The notes beneath the pieces are model-generated. The model saw only the letters and a list, made by a program, of their open reading frames with translations, had not been told where the DNA came from and did not search any database. DNA of 64,000 nucleotides from an uncultured Oceanospirillaceae bacterium (GTDB lineage: Bacteria > Pseudomonadota > Gammaproteobacteria > Pseudomonadales > Balneatricaceae). The position numbers were made by a program, and so were the translations under genes. Shown piece after piece: positions 56,475 to 64,000 of the stretch. The DNA is taken from the NCBI GenBank assembly GCA_913057435.1, contig CAJXNY010000003.1:1-64000 (forward strand). The letters are read 5' to 3'. Each line of letters starts with the position of its first letter. Position 1 is the first letter of the stretch.

Positions 56475-56496
56475 GTAGGAGCCAGCTTGCTGGCGA
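56475..56496 (-). repeat. REP element, GCCAGC..GCTGGC type, inverted
   Basis: GTAGGAGCCAGCTTGCTGGC followed by GA, the reverse complement of the elements at 18507 and 18879. Confidence 0.8.
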
Positions 56497-56499
56497 CCC

Positions 56500-58073
56500 T
56501 GATCAGCTGAAACACTGGCCTGACAGGACGCTGACAACTGAAATCAGCACCCGGAAAGGCCTGTGAAAAGCACAACTAAGTACAAAATACATATTATATA
56601 AATAAAATACGATCATTAAAGACCCTTCATTGCAGCACAGACACCACCGGAACGAACCCTGGCAGCGGTAAGACACTCATACCGTAGTAATTCATTCCGT
56701 AAAACGACACATAGCGGAACGATGAATTCCACTCAAAAGGCTGGATTTCCCGAATCGCCAACAGACCGACTCCTGCAGAGACACCTGACAAGCAGATCAC
56801 TGGGGCCAGATCTCACATTCGAGAAGCTCACGGCCAAAAACTCAGCGCAGAGCCGAAACAGGTCGATATCTCACATAAGACAGCACTCAGCCCGCAAAGT
56901 AGAAATCTTCGCAACTCTCCGTACGCGGTGACCACAAAGCAGCCAATCCTTAAATCCTGAACACCAGGCTGGCACGGAAAGAGCACCCAAAACCCAGAAT
57001 GACGAAATACTGACAACTAAAACAGAGAAAACAATACAGGGGCAGGTATTTCCATATCCTTTATTTAACATAATATACATTATGAGAAGTTAAATATTGC
57101 CGTGTTTTTCAACCCAAGAGACCTCAATGGTCACCTTTACAGGCCGCGCACTCAGGCCAGCCAAAGACCCTCAGCCAGAAGCTTATCAGACTAAACCTCT
57201 ATGCCTCTGACACACCGTGCAGCCAGACGCGTTAGCACTCAGCCCATTCAAAACACATAGCTGCGCACGAGGCTGACCTCGCCCACCGATCCAACAACTG
57301 AGCAATCCACAAATATAAAGACCAGGCATCACATCAGCCCAGAGCCAAGACCTCAAACCAGAGCTCCTGGCTGGAAGGACATAAACACATCCAGATATGC
57401 ACAAACACGGCAGCTCCAACAGCAACATGAACAATGTCAGACAGCCTATTTTCCCCCTGAGTTGCACAGACTACAAAAGCGTGCCGGTAGCGCCGACCAA
57501 GAACGAACGCAACCTTTCATAGAGATACCCAAGACCATCCTGATATCCATGCGCAAGTGAAAATAAATAAAAAACCAACATACACAGACTCATTCGAGTA
57601 GCCGAAAGCAGCCAGCTTTGCCGACCTGACGGTGAAGATAAGCTTTGGGCAGTTTTGGCGTGTTTTAAGGCTAATAACAAGCAATCCAACGAAACGCAGC
57701 ATGAAAAACAACCAATAGGCCTCTGCTGCAGACCCGGCAGCTGGGTTCAACACCACCGATCAGACGGTAAACCGTACTGTATAAACGCACATCTACTCAA
57801 CCGGAAAAGACATGCACTAACGCCTTAACGCGCCGTGAGCCGTGAGCCGTGAGCCGTGAGCCGTGATTATTTAAAGATTAGCCACTTAGAAACAATGAAT
57901 TAGAAGAGCTACTTGCGAAGAAGGATGACATGATGCCGATAATGCTATTTATCGGCATAAGGGATATATCACATGAAGCCTGTATCATTCAGTACAAGCT
58001 ACGACAACCTTGTGAAATAAAGCTGCTGGCACAGCCTCACAAACGCCAGCACAGATCGACAGTCAACCAGCAC
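56500..58073. other. Gene-poor 1.6-kb region
   Basis: No credible gene. Frames of 60-95 codons exist on both strands (for example 57186-57467 and 57471-57689, minus) but lack ribosome sites and family resemblance. It holds the REP at 56475, the heptamer array at 57832 and otherwise unstructured sequence, and follows directly on the decayed nuclease gene. It looks like eroded mobile DNA. Confidence 0.55.
57832..57866 (+). repeat. Tandem heptamer array, five GCCGTGA units
   Basis: Five exact copies of GCCGTGA in direct tandem (35 bp). The 7-bp unit is not a multiple of three, and no gene covers it. Copy number is likely to vary between strains. Confidence 0.95.
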
Positions 58074-58358
58074 TCAGGCATGAAAAACAGGCACCTGAGC
58101 CTCCTGGTAGCTACACAACTGGGCAGGATAAACCTCTATAACCTCATCTGTTTTATCAGACTGCACAATAAAACGTTGAGAACCTGATGCACCGTTCATT
58201 TTGGCCAGCACCTGATATGGATGCTTTGCCAACAACTGGAGTCGGTTATTGCGATGCAAATCCCCTTCCAGCATGATCAGATCACCAATATCAATTTCAC
58301 GCCAAAGCATATCCGCTGCAACAAGCGCGTCGACAACTTCTTTTGCAGGATCATTCAT
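58074..58358 (-). CDS. Hypothetical protein, 94 residues
   Basis: I do not recognise this protein. DMLWREIDIGDLIMLEGDLH and YQVLAKMNGASGSQRFIVQS suggest a small beta-rich domain. The start MNDPAKEVVDA has AGGGGGT upstream on the minus strand, a good ribosome site, and the frame is well used, so it is probably real. It lies 38 bp downstream of the response regulator on the same strand. Confidence 0.55.
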   Translation of the reverse strand: MNDPAKEVVDALVAADMLWREIDIGDLIMLEGDLHRNNRLQLLAKHPYQVLAKMNGASGSQRFIVQSDKTDEVIEVYPAQLCSYQEAQVPVFHA

Positions 58359-58396
58359 AGGAACCCCCTAAAGCAACTATAGAGGGTTAGAGCGGA

Positions 58397-59059
58397 TCAA
58401 GCCTCAACAATTCCATTTCTAATGGCCATATGGACAATTTCTGCGTTACTGGCCACATTTAGCTTACGAAAAATATTGGCGCGATGGGCATGTACAGTCT
58501 TAGGGCTCAGACTCATAGCCCGGGCAATATCCGCCACACTCACACCTTCAGCAAGCTGAGAAAACACCTGAAACTCACGCCGCGTCAGCTGCTTTACCGG
58601 ATCCTGACTAACATCTGGTAGTTCAACACCCGCAGAGAGATAACGACGCCGCGCATACACTTCACGGATTGCCTTGCCCAGCTCCTCAGGGGCAGACCGC
58701 TTGGTCATAAAACCCTGAGCACCCGCCTGCAGCACATGGGAAGGAAAAGAACCACCCTCCTTCCCCGTCAGCACCAGCACCCGCGCGCTATCATCAAAAC
58801 AGCGGATGCGGCGTAACGCTTCAAGACCACCATTAGCCTGCGATTGAACCTCTTCAGCCTCCTGCTCAAACCCCGTCGGCATCACCAGATCAAGCACAAC
58901 AACATCCGGCAGATGCTGACGGAACAACTCAAACGCCTCACGGCCAGTCTCGGCCTCGGCGACAACCTCCATATCGAGCTCGGACTCAAGCAGACGCAGG
59001 AAACCTACTCTGACCAGAGGGTGATCATCAACAAGCATTACACGGATTTTTGGGTCCAT
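58397..59059 (-). CDS. NarL/LuxR-family response regulator
   Basis: A 220-residue two-component regulator. The receiver has DDHPLVRVGF, the phosphoacceptor Asp in VVVLDLVMPTG, Thr in VLVLTGK and Lys in GFMTKRSAPEE. The LuxR helix-turn-helix is LTRREFQVFSQLAEGVSVAD then IARAMSLSPKTVHAHRANIF. Between the MP motif and GGLEALRRI about 13 extra residues (FEQEAEEVQSQAN) enlarge the loop after the Asp. The order near uvrC recalls uvrY/gacA, but it lies on the far side of pgsA and the tRNAs. No sensor kinase is in the window. I use the ATG at 59059. Confidence 0.88.
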   Translation of the reverse strand: MDPKIRVMLVDDHPLVRVGFLRLLESELDMEVVAEAETGREAFELFRQHLPDVVVLDLVMPTGFEQEAEEVQSQANGGLEALRRIRCFDDSARVLVLTGKEGGSFPSHVLQAGAQGFMTKRSAPEELGKAIREVYARRRYLSAGVELPDVSQDPVKQLTRREFQVFSQLAEGVSVADIARAMSLSPKTVHAHRANIFRKLNVASNAEIVHMAIRNGIVEA

Positions 59060-59153
59060 CAGGGCGCCTAACAATTAATTTTAATATATGATTTCTTAGA
59101 TTTATCGCTTGGAACGCAAAGATTATGCGAACAGATGCACATAAAATCAAACC

Positions 59154-59594
59154 TTAGCATGGGCTATCAAGCACCTCTACACCACGGTAAACCCCTTCAG
59201 CTTCCAGCGCCAACGCCGCTGCCGACGCAATATCATCATCTTTTATCCCAACCGGTACAGCAACCAGCTCGTCGCTATAGCCTATCAACTGAATACCCTC
59301 AGCCTTGCAATAGCCAAGCACCTTCTCCAGCGCCCGAACAACAGTGATCTGCTTATCACTCAACTGATCCGTAGCCGCCGCTACGCGCTGCTTACTGGTC
59401 AACTGTCGGATAACATAACCATCTGAATCCAGTAACTGCAGCGCCAACCCGGCACGGCGCGTCCGGGTTATCGCTGAGCGTGCCACCTGAAATACAGATT
59501 CGGAACGACAGCACAACACATCATCCAGCTCACACCGGCCAAGTGTCGCAACGACCGCCTCGTAATCTGTCGAGTCATCTAGATAAATATCCAT
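59154..59594 (-). CDS. Hypothetical protein, 146 residues
   Basis: I do not recognise this protein. It begins MDIYLDDSTDYEAVVATLGR and has a mixed alpha/beta look, with a central helix RSAITRTRRAGLALQLL and the C-terminal helix IASAAALALEAEGVYRG. Neither a signal peptide nor a membrane helix is present. It follows the KfrA-like gene by 24 bp on the same strand, so the two probably form an operon. Confidence 0.55.
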   Translation of the reverse strand: MDIYLDDSTDYEAVVATLGRCELDDVLCCRSESVFQVARSAITRTRRAGLALQLLDSDGYVIRQLTSKQRVAAATDQLSDKQITVVRALEKVLGYCKAEGIQLIGYSDELVAVPVGIKDDDIASAAALALEAEGVYRGVEVLDSPC

Positions 59595-59618
59595 AAAACA
59601 ACGCCTTAATAAGCAGTA

Positions 59619-60449
59619 TTAAAGCTGATTGATATCCGGATCAATAACATCCTTAATATCCACCTGATAACGCTGCAGGGATCGTTGGGATTCTTCATAA
59701 CGCACATCCTGCTGCGCTATCACCAGCTCAAGACCATGCTGACGCTTAAGCGCATCCTGTTCAACCTCATAACGCTCGCGCCGTAGCTGAGAATTTTCAT
59801 TTTCCAGCTGTGCGACCCTGGTACCAAATTGCTCAAGCGCGCGATCCTTCACTTTTACATCAACCTTCAGCTGTATAAGCTCATCACTATATTCAACCTT
59901 AGGAATATCACTCAACTTGTTATTTTTTAACAATATCTTTTGCTGCTTAAGCTCACGTTTCAAGTCCGCATTACCACCTGTCAGCGCTATCACATCAGAC
60001 TCAAGTTCACGTACCCGCCGCTCCTGATCTCGACGCTCAACCATCAACAGTTCATTTTCCTGCATCAGCCGCTCATTATGACTACGTAATACACCCGCCT
60101 GCTGAAACGCTTCTTGCGCCTGCAATTGAACTTCATCGCTTTGCGCCTGTAACTGAGCCGCATACTGCTGACTTTGCTCTTTAAAGCTCCTCTCCGCGTA
60201 GCCCAGCGCCTGCTGCCAGAGTTTTTGCGCCACGTCAGACACCGGCTCAGGCAGACCCGGCACACTACGCTGGTCTTTCATTCGCTGGCCCAACTGCTGC
60301 CACCAGTCACCCAGCGCTTTATTTATAGTTGATATTGAACCACTGCCCAGCTGCTCGCGAATCTTCTGCTGTGTTGGCCGCACCCCCTGTTCCAGCAGTT
60401 GGTCAGCCGCACTAAATACACGCTCGTAAGTATTACTTGGCCTGGGCAT
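59619..60449 (-). CDS. KfrA-like DNA-binding coiled-coil protein
   Basis: A 276-residue protein. The N-terminal 65 residues (YERVFSAADQLLEQGVRPTQ, then KIREQLGSGSISTINKALGD) match the KfrA N-terminal helix-turn-helix domain of plasmid partition-associated regulators. From about 90 to 260 it is a long coiled coil, with heptads in VRELESDVIALTGGNADLKR and RVAQLENENSQLRRERYEVE. KfrA of plasmids binds its own promoter and helps stable inheritance. Here the gene lies on a chromosome-like contig 340 bp from tRNA-Cys, without parA/parB. AAGGAG precedes the ATG. Confidence 0.82.
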   Translation of the reverse strand: MPRPSNTYERVFSAADQLLEQGVRPTQQKIREQLGSGSISTINKALGDWWQQLGQRMKDQRSVPGLPEPVSDVAQKLWQQALGYAERSFKEQSQQYAAQLQAQSDEVQLQAQEAFQQAGVLRSHNERLMQENELLMVERRDQERRVRELESDVIALTGGNADLKRELKQQKILLKNNKLSDIPKVEYSDELIQLKVDVKVKDRALEQFGTRVAQLENENSQLRRERYEVEQDALKRQHGLELVIAQQDVRYEESQRSLQRYQVDIKDVIDPDINQL

Positions 60450-60462
60450 ATTAATCTCCTTT

Positions 60463-60486
60463 AATACATATCAAATGATATGTATT
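60463..60486. promoter_or_regulatory. Perfect palindromic operator of the KfrA-like gene
   Basis: AATACATATCA (60463-60473) and TGATATGTATT (60476-60486) are exact inverted repeats with a 2-bp spacer. The element lies 14-37 bp upstream of the KfrA-like start codon, immediately before its ribosome site, as expected for autorepression. Confidence 0.85.
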
Positions 60487-60791
60487 TCCAATTGAATACC
60501 CCTATTTTAGAGCACACTTGCAAAAACATTAACCCACATACGCAATCTGTACAGGTAACATCAATAAAACACATGTCAAAAACAACCAGCAACCGTATTT
60601 TGGCGCATCAAGCTGAAGATCGCCAATCAACTCCAAACGGCAACCAAAAGGAAGTAGATAACAACCAGGCCTGTAAGACACACCAGCGATCATAAAAGTG
60701 CGCTTTGCCTTACCGCAAAAAACGGAAACATGCTGATGGATTAGTGCTATGCGGATAAGGAGGTATAAGGGGAAAGTTTGATAATCAGAAA

Positions 60792-60865
60792 TGGAGGCTG
60801 GAGTCGGAATCGAACCGGCGTTAACGGAGTTGCAGTCCGCTGCATGACCACTCTGCCATCCAGCC
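60792..60865 (-). tRNA. tRNA-Cys (GCA)
   Basis: A 74-base cloverleaf including CCA. The acceptor stem begins GGCTGGA; the anticodon loop reads CTGCAAC with GCA; the T-arm is GGTTCGATTCC. It lies 25 bp downstream of tRNA-Gly, with which it should be co-transcribed. The 300 bp beyond it, up to the KfrA operator, show no gene and no third tRNA. Confidence 0.97.
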
Positions 60866-60890
60866 CATTTTTCAAAACCTTACAGTAAAT

Positions 60891-60966
<76 letters not shown>

Positions 60967-60985
60967 TTCGCTGTAAGTGGGGCGT

Positions 60986-61013
60986 ATTATAGAGCGCTGG
61001 CTTTTAGTGTCAA
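60986..61013 (-). promoter_or_regulatory. Consensus sigma-70 promoter for the tRNA operon
   Basis: On the minus strand TTGACA (61008-61013) and TATAAT (60986-60991) are both perfect hexamers separated by 16 bp. A GC-rich discriminator (ACGCCCC) follows, as in stringently controlled stable-RNA promoters. It lies about 20 bp upstream of tRNA-Gly. Confidence 0.92.
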
Positions 61014-61062
61014 CACTCTACTTGAAACTATTTTCAAATTATTCTGTTTATTTTTTAAGCAG

Positions 61063-61611
61063 TTAGATGTCTTTTACCAGTTCCGGCCAGGCCGCTTTTA
61101 GATACTCATACATCGACCACAGGGTCAGGCCTGCTGCAACATACAATGCAGCAATACCCGACCACCCCAGCGTACTCCAGGGGTCTGCAACCACCAGCAA
61201 CAGAATTGCCAGCATCTGCAGGGCAGTTTTCACCTTACCCACATAAGACACCGCCACACTGGCGCGTTTACCCAGCTCGGCCATCCACTCACGTAGTGCA
61301 GAAATCACAATCTCACGGCCAATAATCACCACCGCAGGCAGTGTCAGCCAGGGCGTAGAGTAGCTATCTACCAGCACCACTAACGAAACGGCCACAATCA
61401 GCTTATCTGCAACCGGGTCCAGAAAAGCACCAAAAGGCGACATCTGGTCCAGTTTACGGGCCAGGTAACCGTCAAACCAGTCAGTGACTGCCGCCAGACA
61501 AAACACACTGCCGGCCACCAGCGCACTCCACTCAAACGGCAGATAATAAATCACAACAAAGACAGGGATCAGAACAATACGCAGCAGCGTCAAAATATTC
61601 GGGATGGTCAT
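61063..61611 (-). CDS. pgsA: CDP-diacylglycerol--glycerol-3-phosphate 3-phosphatidyltransferase
   Basis: The committed enzyme of phosphatidylglycerol and cardiolipin synthesis in the inner membrane. The 182-residue protein has the CDP-alcohol phosphatidyltransferase motif DWFDGYLARKLDQMSPFGAF followed by LDPVADK, with the metal-binding Asp residues. There are about five hydrophobic helices. It starts 30 bp after uvrC, the conserved uvrC-pgsA order. Confidence 0.97.
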   Translation of the reverse strand: MTIPNILTLLRIVLIPVFVVIYYLPFEWSALVAGSVFCLAAVTDWFDGYLARKLDQMSPFGAFLDPVADKLIVAVSLVVLVDSYSTPWLTLPAVVIIGREIVISALREWMAELGKRASVAVSYVGKVKTALQMLAILLLVVADPWSTLGWSGIAALYVAAGLTLWSMYEYLKAAWPELVKDI

Positions 61612-61641
61612 ATAAAATGCTTTTCCAACAACGCTTCGCGC

Positions 61642-63480
61642 TTAAGACTCGGGGTGTAACGCAGCATAGATATCCTCTGCAAGCGTCCGGCTAATGGTAG
61701 AGACTTTGGTAATTTCTTCAATACTGGCCCGCTCAATTGATGCAATTCCGCCAAAATGACGTAGCAATTCACGTCGTCGCTTAGGGCCAACCCCTGGAAT
61801 TTCTTCGAGTTTTGACTGTTTTCGCGCCTTACCTCGCCGGGCGCGATGGCCGGTAATCGCAAAACGGTGAGCCTCATCACGAATGTGCTGTACCAGATGC
61901 AATGCAGATGAGTCACCCGCCAGCGTTATCTCGTCGCCACTATCTCCCAGTATCAGCACTTCCAGCCCGGCCCGTCGACTAGGGCCTTTCGCCACACCCA
62001 CCACCAGCACCTCGGTAATCTGTAGTTGCTCCAGCACTTCCAGCGCCTGAGTCACCTGACCTTTACCCCCATCGATCAGCAGGATATCCGGCAGTTTACC
62101 CTCACCTTTTTTCAACCGGGTATAGCGACGTTCCAGTGCCTGGTGCATGGCTGCATAGTCATCACCACCGGTAATCCCTTCAATATTGAAAGTCCGATAG
62201 TCCGTTTTCAACGGTCCGTTACGGTCAAACACCACACAGGAAGCGACTGTCGCCTCACCCGAACTATGACTGATATCGAAACATTCCAGCCGTCCTGGCA
62301 AGCTGTCCAGCCCGAGTACCTCCTGCAGCGCCAGAAAGCGGTTATACACATTTTGTTTGTTGGCCATATGGGCCACCAGCTGCTGCTCGGCGTTGGTCTG
62401 CGCCAGTCGCTGCCAGCCCGCACGTTCACCACGCACGCTATGACTGACTGACACCTTGCGCCCGCGTCGCTGTGTTAGCGCCTCTTCCAGTACGGCCTGG
62501 TCATCCAGAGCAAAACTGACGACCACCTGATTGGGGATTTCACGCTGGGAGCCGAAATACCATTGCCCCAGAAAGGCCGACAGAATATCGCCCTCACTAT
62601 CCTCGATCGACACCTTAGGATGCACTGCCTTACTGCCAATCACCCGACCCGCACGGACAAACAGCATATGCAGCGAGACTCCACCAGGCTGCATCGCAAC
62701 ACCAAACACATCAGCATCGCCGCTCATACCGGTAACGTACTGCTGCTCCTGCACAATCTGCAGGCTGCTGATCTGATCGCGATAGACCGCCGCTTTCTCA
62801 AACTCCAGTGTCATTGAGGCCTGCTCCATCGCCTCGCCCAGCTCCTGCATAATGGCGTTGTTCTTACCTTCCAGAAACATGGTGGCGTGACGGATATCGC
62901 TGGCGTAATCCTCTTTTGAAATCAGAGTTTCAACACAAGGCCCACTACAGCGGTTAATCTGATATTGCAGACAGGGCCGGGAGCGATTCTTGAAAAAAGC
63001 ATCTTCGCATTGACGAATCCGAAATACTTTCTGCAGCAGATTCAGGCTTTCACGTACCGCACCACCATTGGGAAATGGGCCAAAATAACGCCCGCCTTTA
63101 CGCCGGGCGCCGCGATTAAACCGCACCGCCGGATAGGCATCCTTATCCGAGACAAAAATATAGGGATAGGACTTATCATCACGCAGCAGAATATTGTACG
63201 GCGGCCGCTCGTTCTTGATCAGGTTCTGTTCCAGCAACAGCGCTTCGGTTTCGCTATGGGTAACCGTCACCTGCACGTCGGCAATTTTCGCCACCAGCGC
63301 CTGGGTTTTAGTACTCAACCCCGTCGTGCGGAAGTAACTGCTAACGCGATTTTTAAGGTTCTTGGCCTTACCGACATACAGAATTTTGCCAGTGGCATCG
63401 TACATCTGATAGATGCCGGGACGGCGGGTTAATTGCGCCAGAAACGCAGCGGCATCAAAACTAATTTGGGTATCAGTCAT
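61642..63480 (-). CDS. uvrC: Excinuclease ABC subunit C
   Basis: UvrC makes both incisions in nucleotide excision repair. The 612-residue protein has the N-terminal GIY-YIG domain (GIYQMYDATGKILYVGKAKN), the UvrB-binding UVR motif at about 205-240, the RNase H-like domain (FDISHSSGEATVASCVVFDR, LLIDGGKGQ), and the C-terminal helix-hairpin-helix pair (IPGVGPKRRRELLRHFG). The ATG at 63480 is used; the preceding TTG is unlikely. No gacA/uvrY gene lies directly upstream, unlike in E. coli. Confidence 0.98.
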   Translation of the reverse strand: MTDTQISFDAAAFLAQLTRRPGIYQMYDATGKILYVGKAKNLKNRVSSYFRTTGLSTKTQALVAKIADVQVTVTHSETEALLLEQNLIKNERPPYNILLRDDKSYPYIFVSDKDAYPAVRFNRGARRKGGRYFGPFPNGGAVRESLNLLQKVFRIRQCEDAFFKNRSRPCLQYQINRCSGPCVETLISKEDYASDIRHATMFLEGKNNAIMQELGEAMEQASMTLEFEKAAVYRDQISSLQIVQEQQYVTGMSGDADVFGVAMQPGGVSLHMLFVRAGRVIGSKAVHPKVSIEDSEGDILSAFLGQWYFGSQREIPNQVVVSFALDDQAVLEEALTQRRGRKVSVSHSVRGERAGWQRLAQTNAEQQLVAHMANKQNVYNRFLALQEVLGLDSLPGRLECFDISHSSGEATVASCVVFDRNGPLKTDYRTFNIEGITGGDDYAAMHQALERRYTRLKKGEGKLPDILLIDGGKGQVTQALEVLEQLQITEVLVVGVAKGPSRRAGLEVLILGDSGDEITLAGDSSALHLVQHIRDEAHRFAITGHRARRGKARKQSKLEEIPGVGPKRRRELLRHFGGIASIERASIEEITKVSTISRTLAEDIYAALHPES

Positions 63481-63533
63481 CAAAAACAGCAGACTCAGAC
63501 AACAGGTTCAGGCCCCATAAGGTGCCAACGGAA

Positions 63534-63785
63534 TCAGGACAGGTTCAGACGAGTCGCCTTACTGGCATCCATATGAATATGGGTCGCTTCCTGGTGAATA
63601 CGTTCCACCCCTTCCAGCGTGGCATCCGTAATCCCGGCCCCACGCGAGAGCGCAACTTCAAGATAAACACCGATCTCAGCATAGTAATAGATACGGGCAT
63701 TAAAGCTTTGTGCGCGTTTGAGCTTAGCCAGCGAGATCATCGCACCGTTAACAAGGATATTATTGATATCTGTTTCAGACATCAT
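63534..63785 (-). CDS. Small hypothetical protein upstream of uvrC
   Basis: An 83-residue protein from the ATG pair at 63785/63782 (MMSETDINNILVNGAMISLA). It looks like a compact alpha/beta domain with NARIYYYAEIGVYLEVALSR. I do not recognise the family. It is co-directional with uvrC and 53 bp upstream of it, so it may be co-transcribed. The frame extends upstream to 63848, but the extension has no ribosome site. Confidence 0.5.
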   Translation of the reverse strand: MMSETDINNILVNGAMISLAKLKRAQSFNARIYYYAEIGVYLEVALSRGAGITDATLEGVERIHQEATHIHMDASKATRLNLS

Positions 63786-64000
63786 AGGATGGCGCTCTAA
63801 CGGGTCGCTCTCGGATATAAGGGGCTGATGATGTAGAGGTCGGTTCATGCCATGGGTTCCCGTTATAATTGATACAGATAAACAATGCCCAATACTTTAC
63901 GGGGATGCCTCGCCCTTGCCTAGCCACTGCACGACGAATTGCTATGCCAATCTGCACCGCTGGCTACTAAAACAGCCCATGCTGATGAACACTCATGCAC

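Noticed and set aside
57186-57756. Minus-strand frames of 72-93 codons with hydrophobic stretches
   Set aside because: They overlap in different frames, lack ribosome sites and lie in eroded intergenic DNA.
57832-57866. Tandem array considered as CRISPR
   Set aside because: The units are 7 bp and contiguous, with no spacers and no cas genes in the window.
60480-60695. 71-codon plus-strand frame beside the KfrA operator
   Set aside because: It starts inside the palindrome, has no ribosome site and low-complexity composition.
63895-64000. Possible 5' part of a gene at the right end
   Set aside because: One plus-strand frame (reading PSHCTTNCYANLHRWLLKQ) stays open to the end, but it lacks an ATG and is too short to assign.

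Overview
The window is a chromosomal contig of a gammaproteobacterium. Gene content and order (icd, cspD, clpS, clpA, infA, bpt, aat, trxB, then ftsK, lolA, rarA, crcB, serS; later uvrC, pgsA, tRNA-Gly, tRNA-Cys) match the Pseudomonadales/Oceanospirillales branch. A marine Oceanospirillaceae-like organism is my best guess; I cannot name the genus from sequence alone. Core genes look moderately GC-rich. The stretch at about 36.5-39.1 kb is visibly AT-rich. The first 51 bases are not genomic: they are an Illumina Nextera adapter with an index, so the left end of the contig is a library artefact and mnmA loses its last few codons.

Layout. 0-17.9 kb is conserved housekeeping: tRNA thiolation (mnmA), a NUDIX hydrolase, moaE, rluE, icd, and an N-degron proteolysis set (clpS, clpA, bpt, aat) around infA and trxB. 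A CheW-like protein with an internal CZB zinc-sensor domain follows, then ftsK-lolA-rarA-crcB-serS. 18.0-19.0 kb is a gene-free block of dispersed, strongly palindromic repeats. 19.0-24.6 kb has a ubiquinone-type hydroxylase, a phasin and a PreP-like M16 protease. 24.7-33.1 kb holds an EamA transporter, a LysR regulator and a five-gene minus-strand cluster (glutamine amidotransferase, Fe-alcohol dehydrogenase, aldehyde dehydrogenase, glutamine-synthetase-like ligase, ethanolamine-type permease). Together these fit a gamma-glutamylated amino-alcohol (ethanolamine) catabolic route.

33.2-60.5 kb is largely accessory. It includes two near-perfect LexA boxes beside no obvious SOS gene, a CsrA-like protein with a C-terminal extension between two inverted copies of the large repeat, and an AT-rich cluster that looks like integron gene cassettes without an integrase (a dGTPase broken by one in-frame stop, a possible ADP-ribosyltransferase-fold protein, and a small membrane zinc-ribbon protein, separated by attC-like sites). 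It continues with a glycosyltransferase, sbcDC, a GST, a truncated haemoglobin, an Rpn tail fragment, a large UvrD-type helicase with zinc ribbons, a hipBA module with four regularly spaced operator-like repeats, a tyrosine recombinase, a DUF302 protein and decayed defence-type genes (DUF6361-like, GIY-YIG plus DUF4357). After about 1.6 kb without a gene come a NarL-type response regulator and a KfrA-like DNA-binding protein with its own perfect palindromic operator. From 60.8 kb the conserved backbone resumes: tRNA-Cys, tRNA-Gly, pgsA, uvrC.

The observations I rate highest are the family of roughly 185-220 bp repeats whose hairpin arms change in compensating ways between copies, the gamma-glutamyl ethanolamine cluster, the integrase-less cassette cluster, and the extended CsrA-like gene. 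No CRISPR array, rRNA gene or intact insertion sequence was seen.
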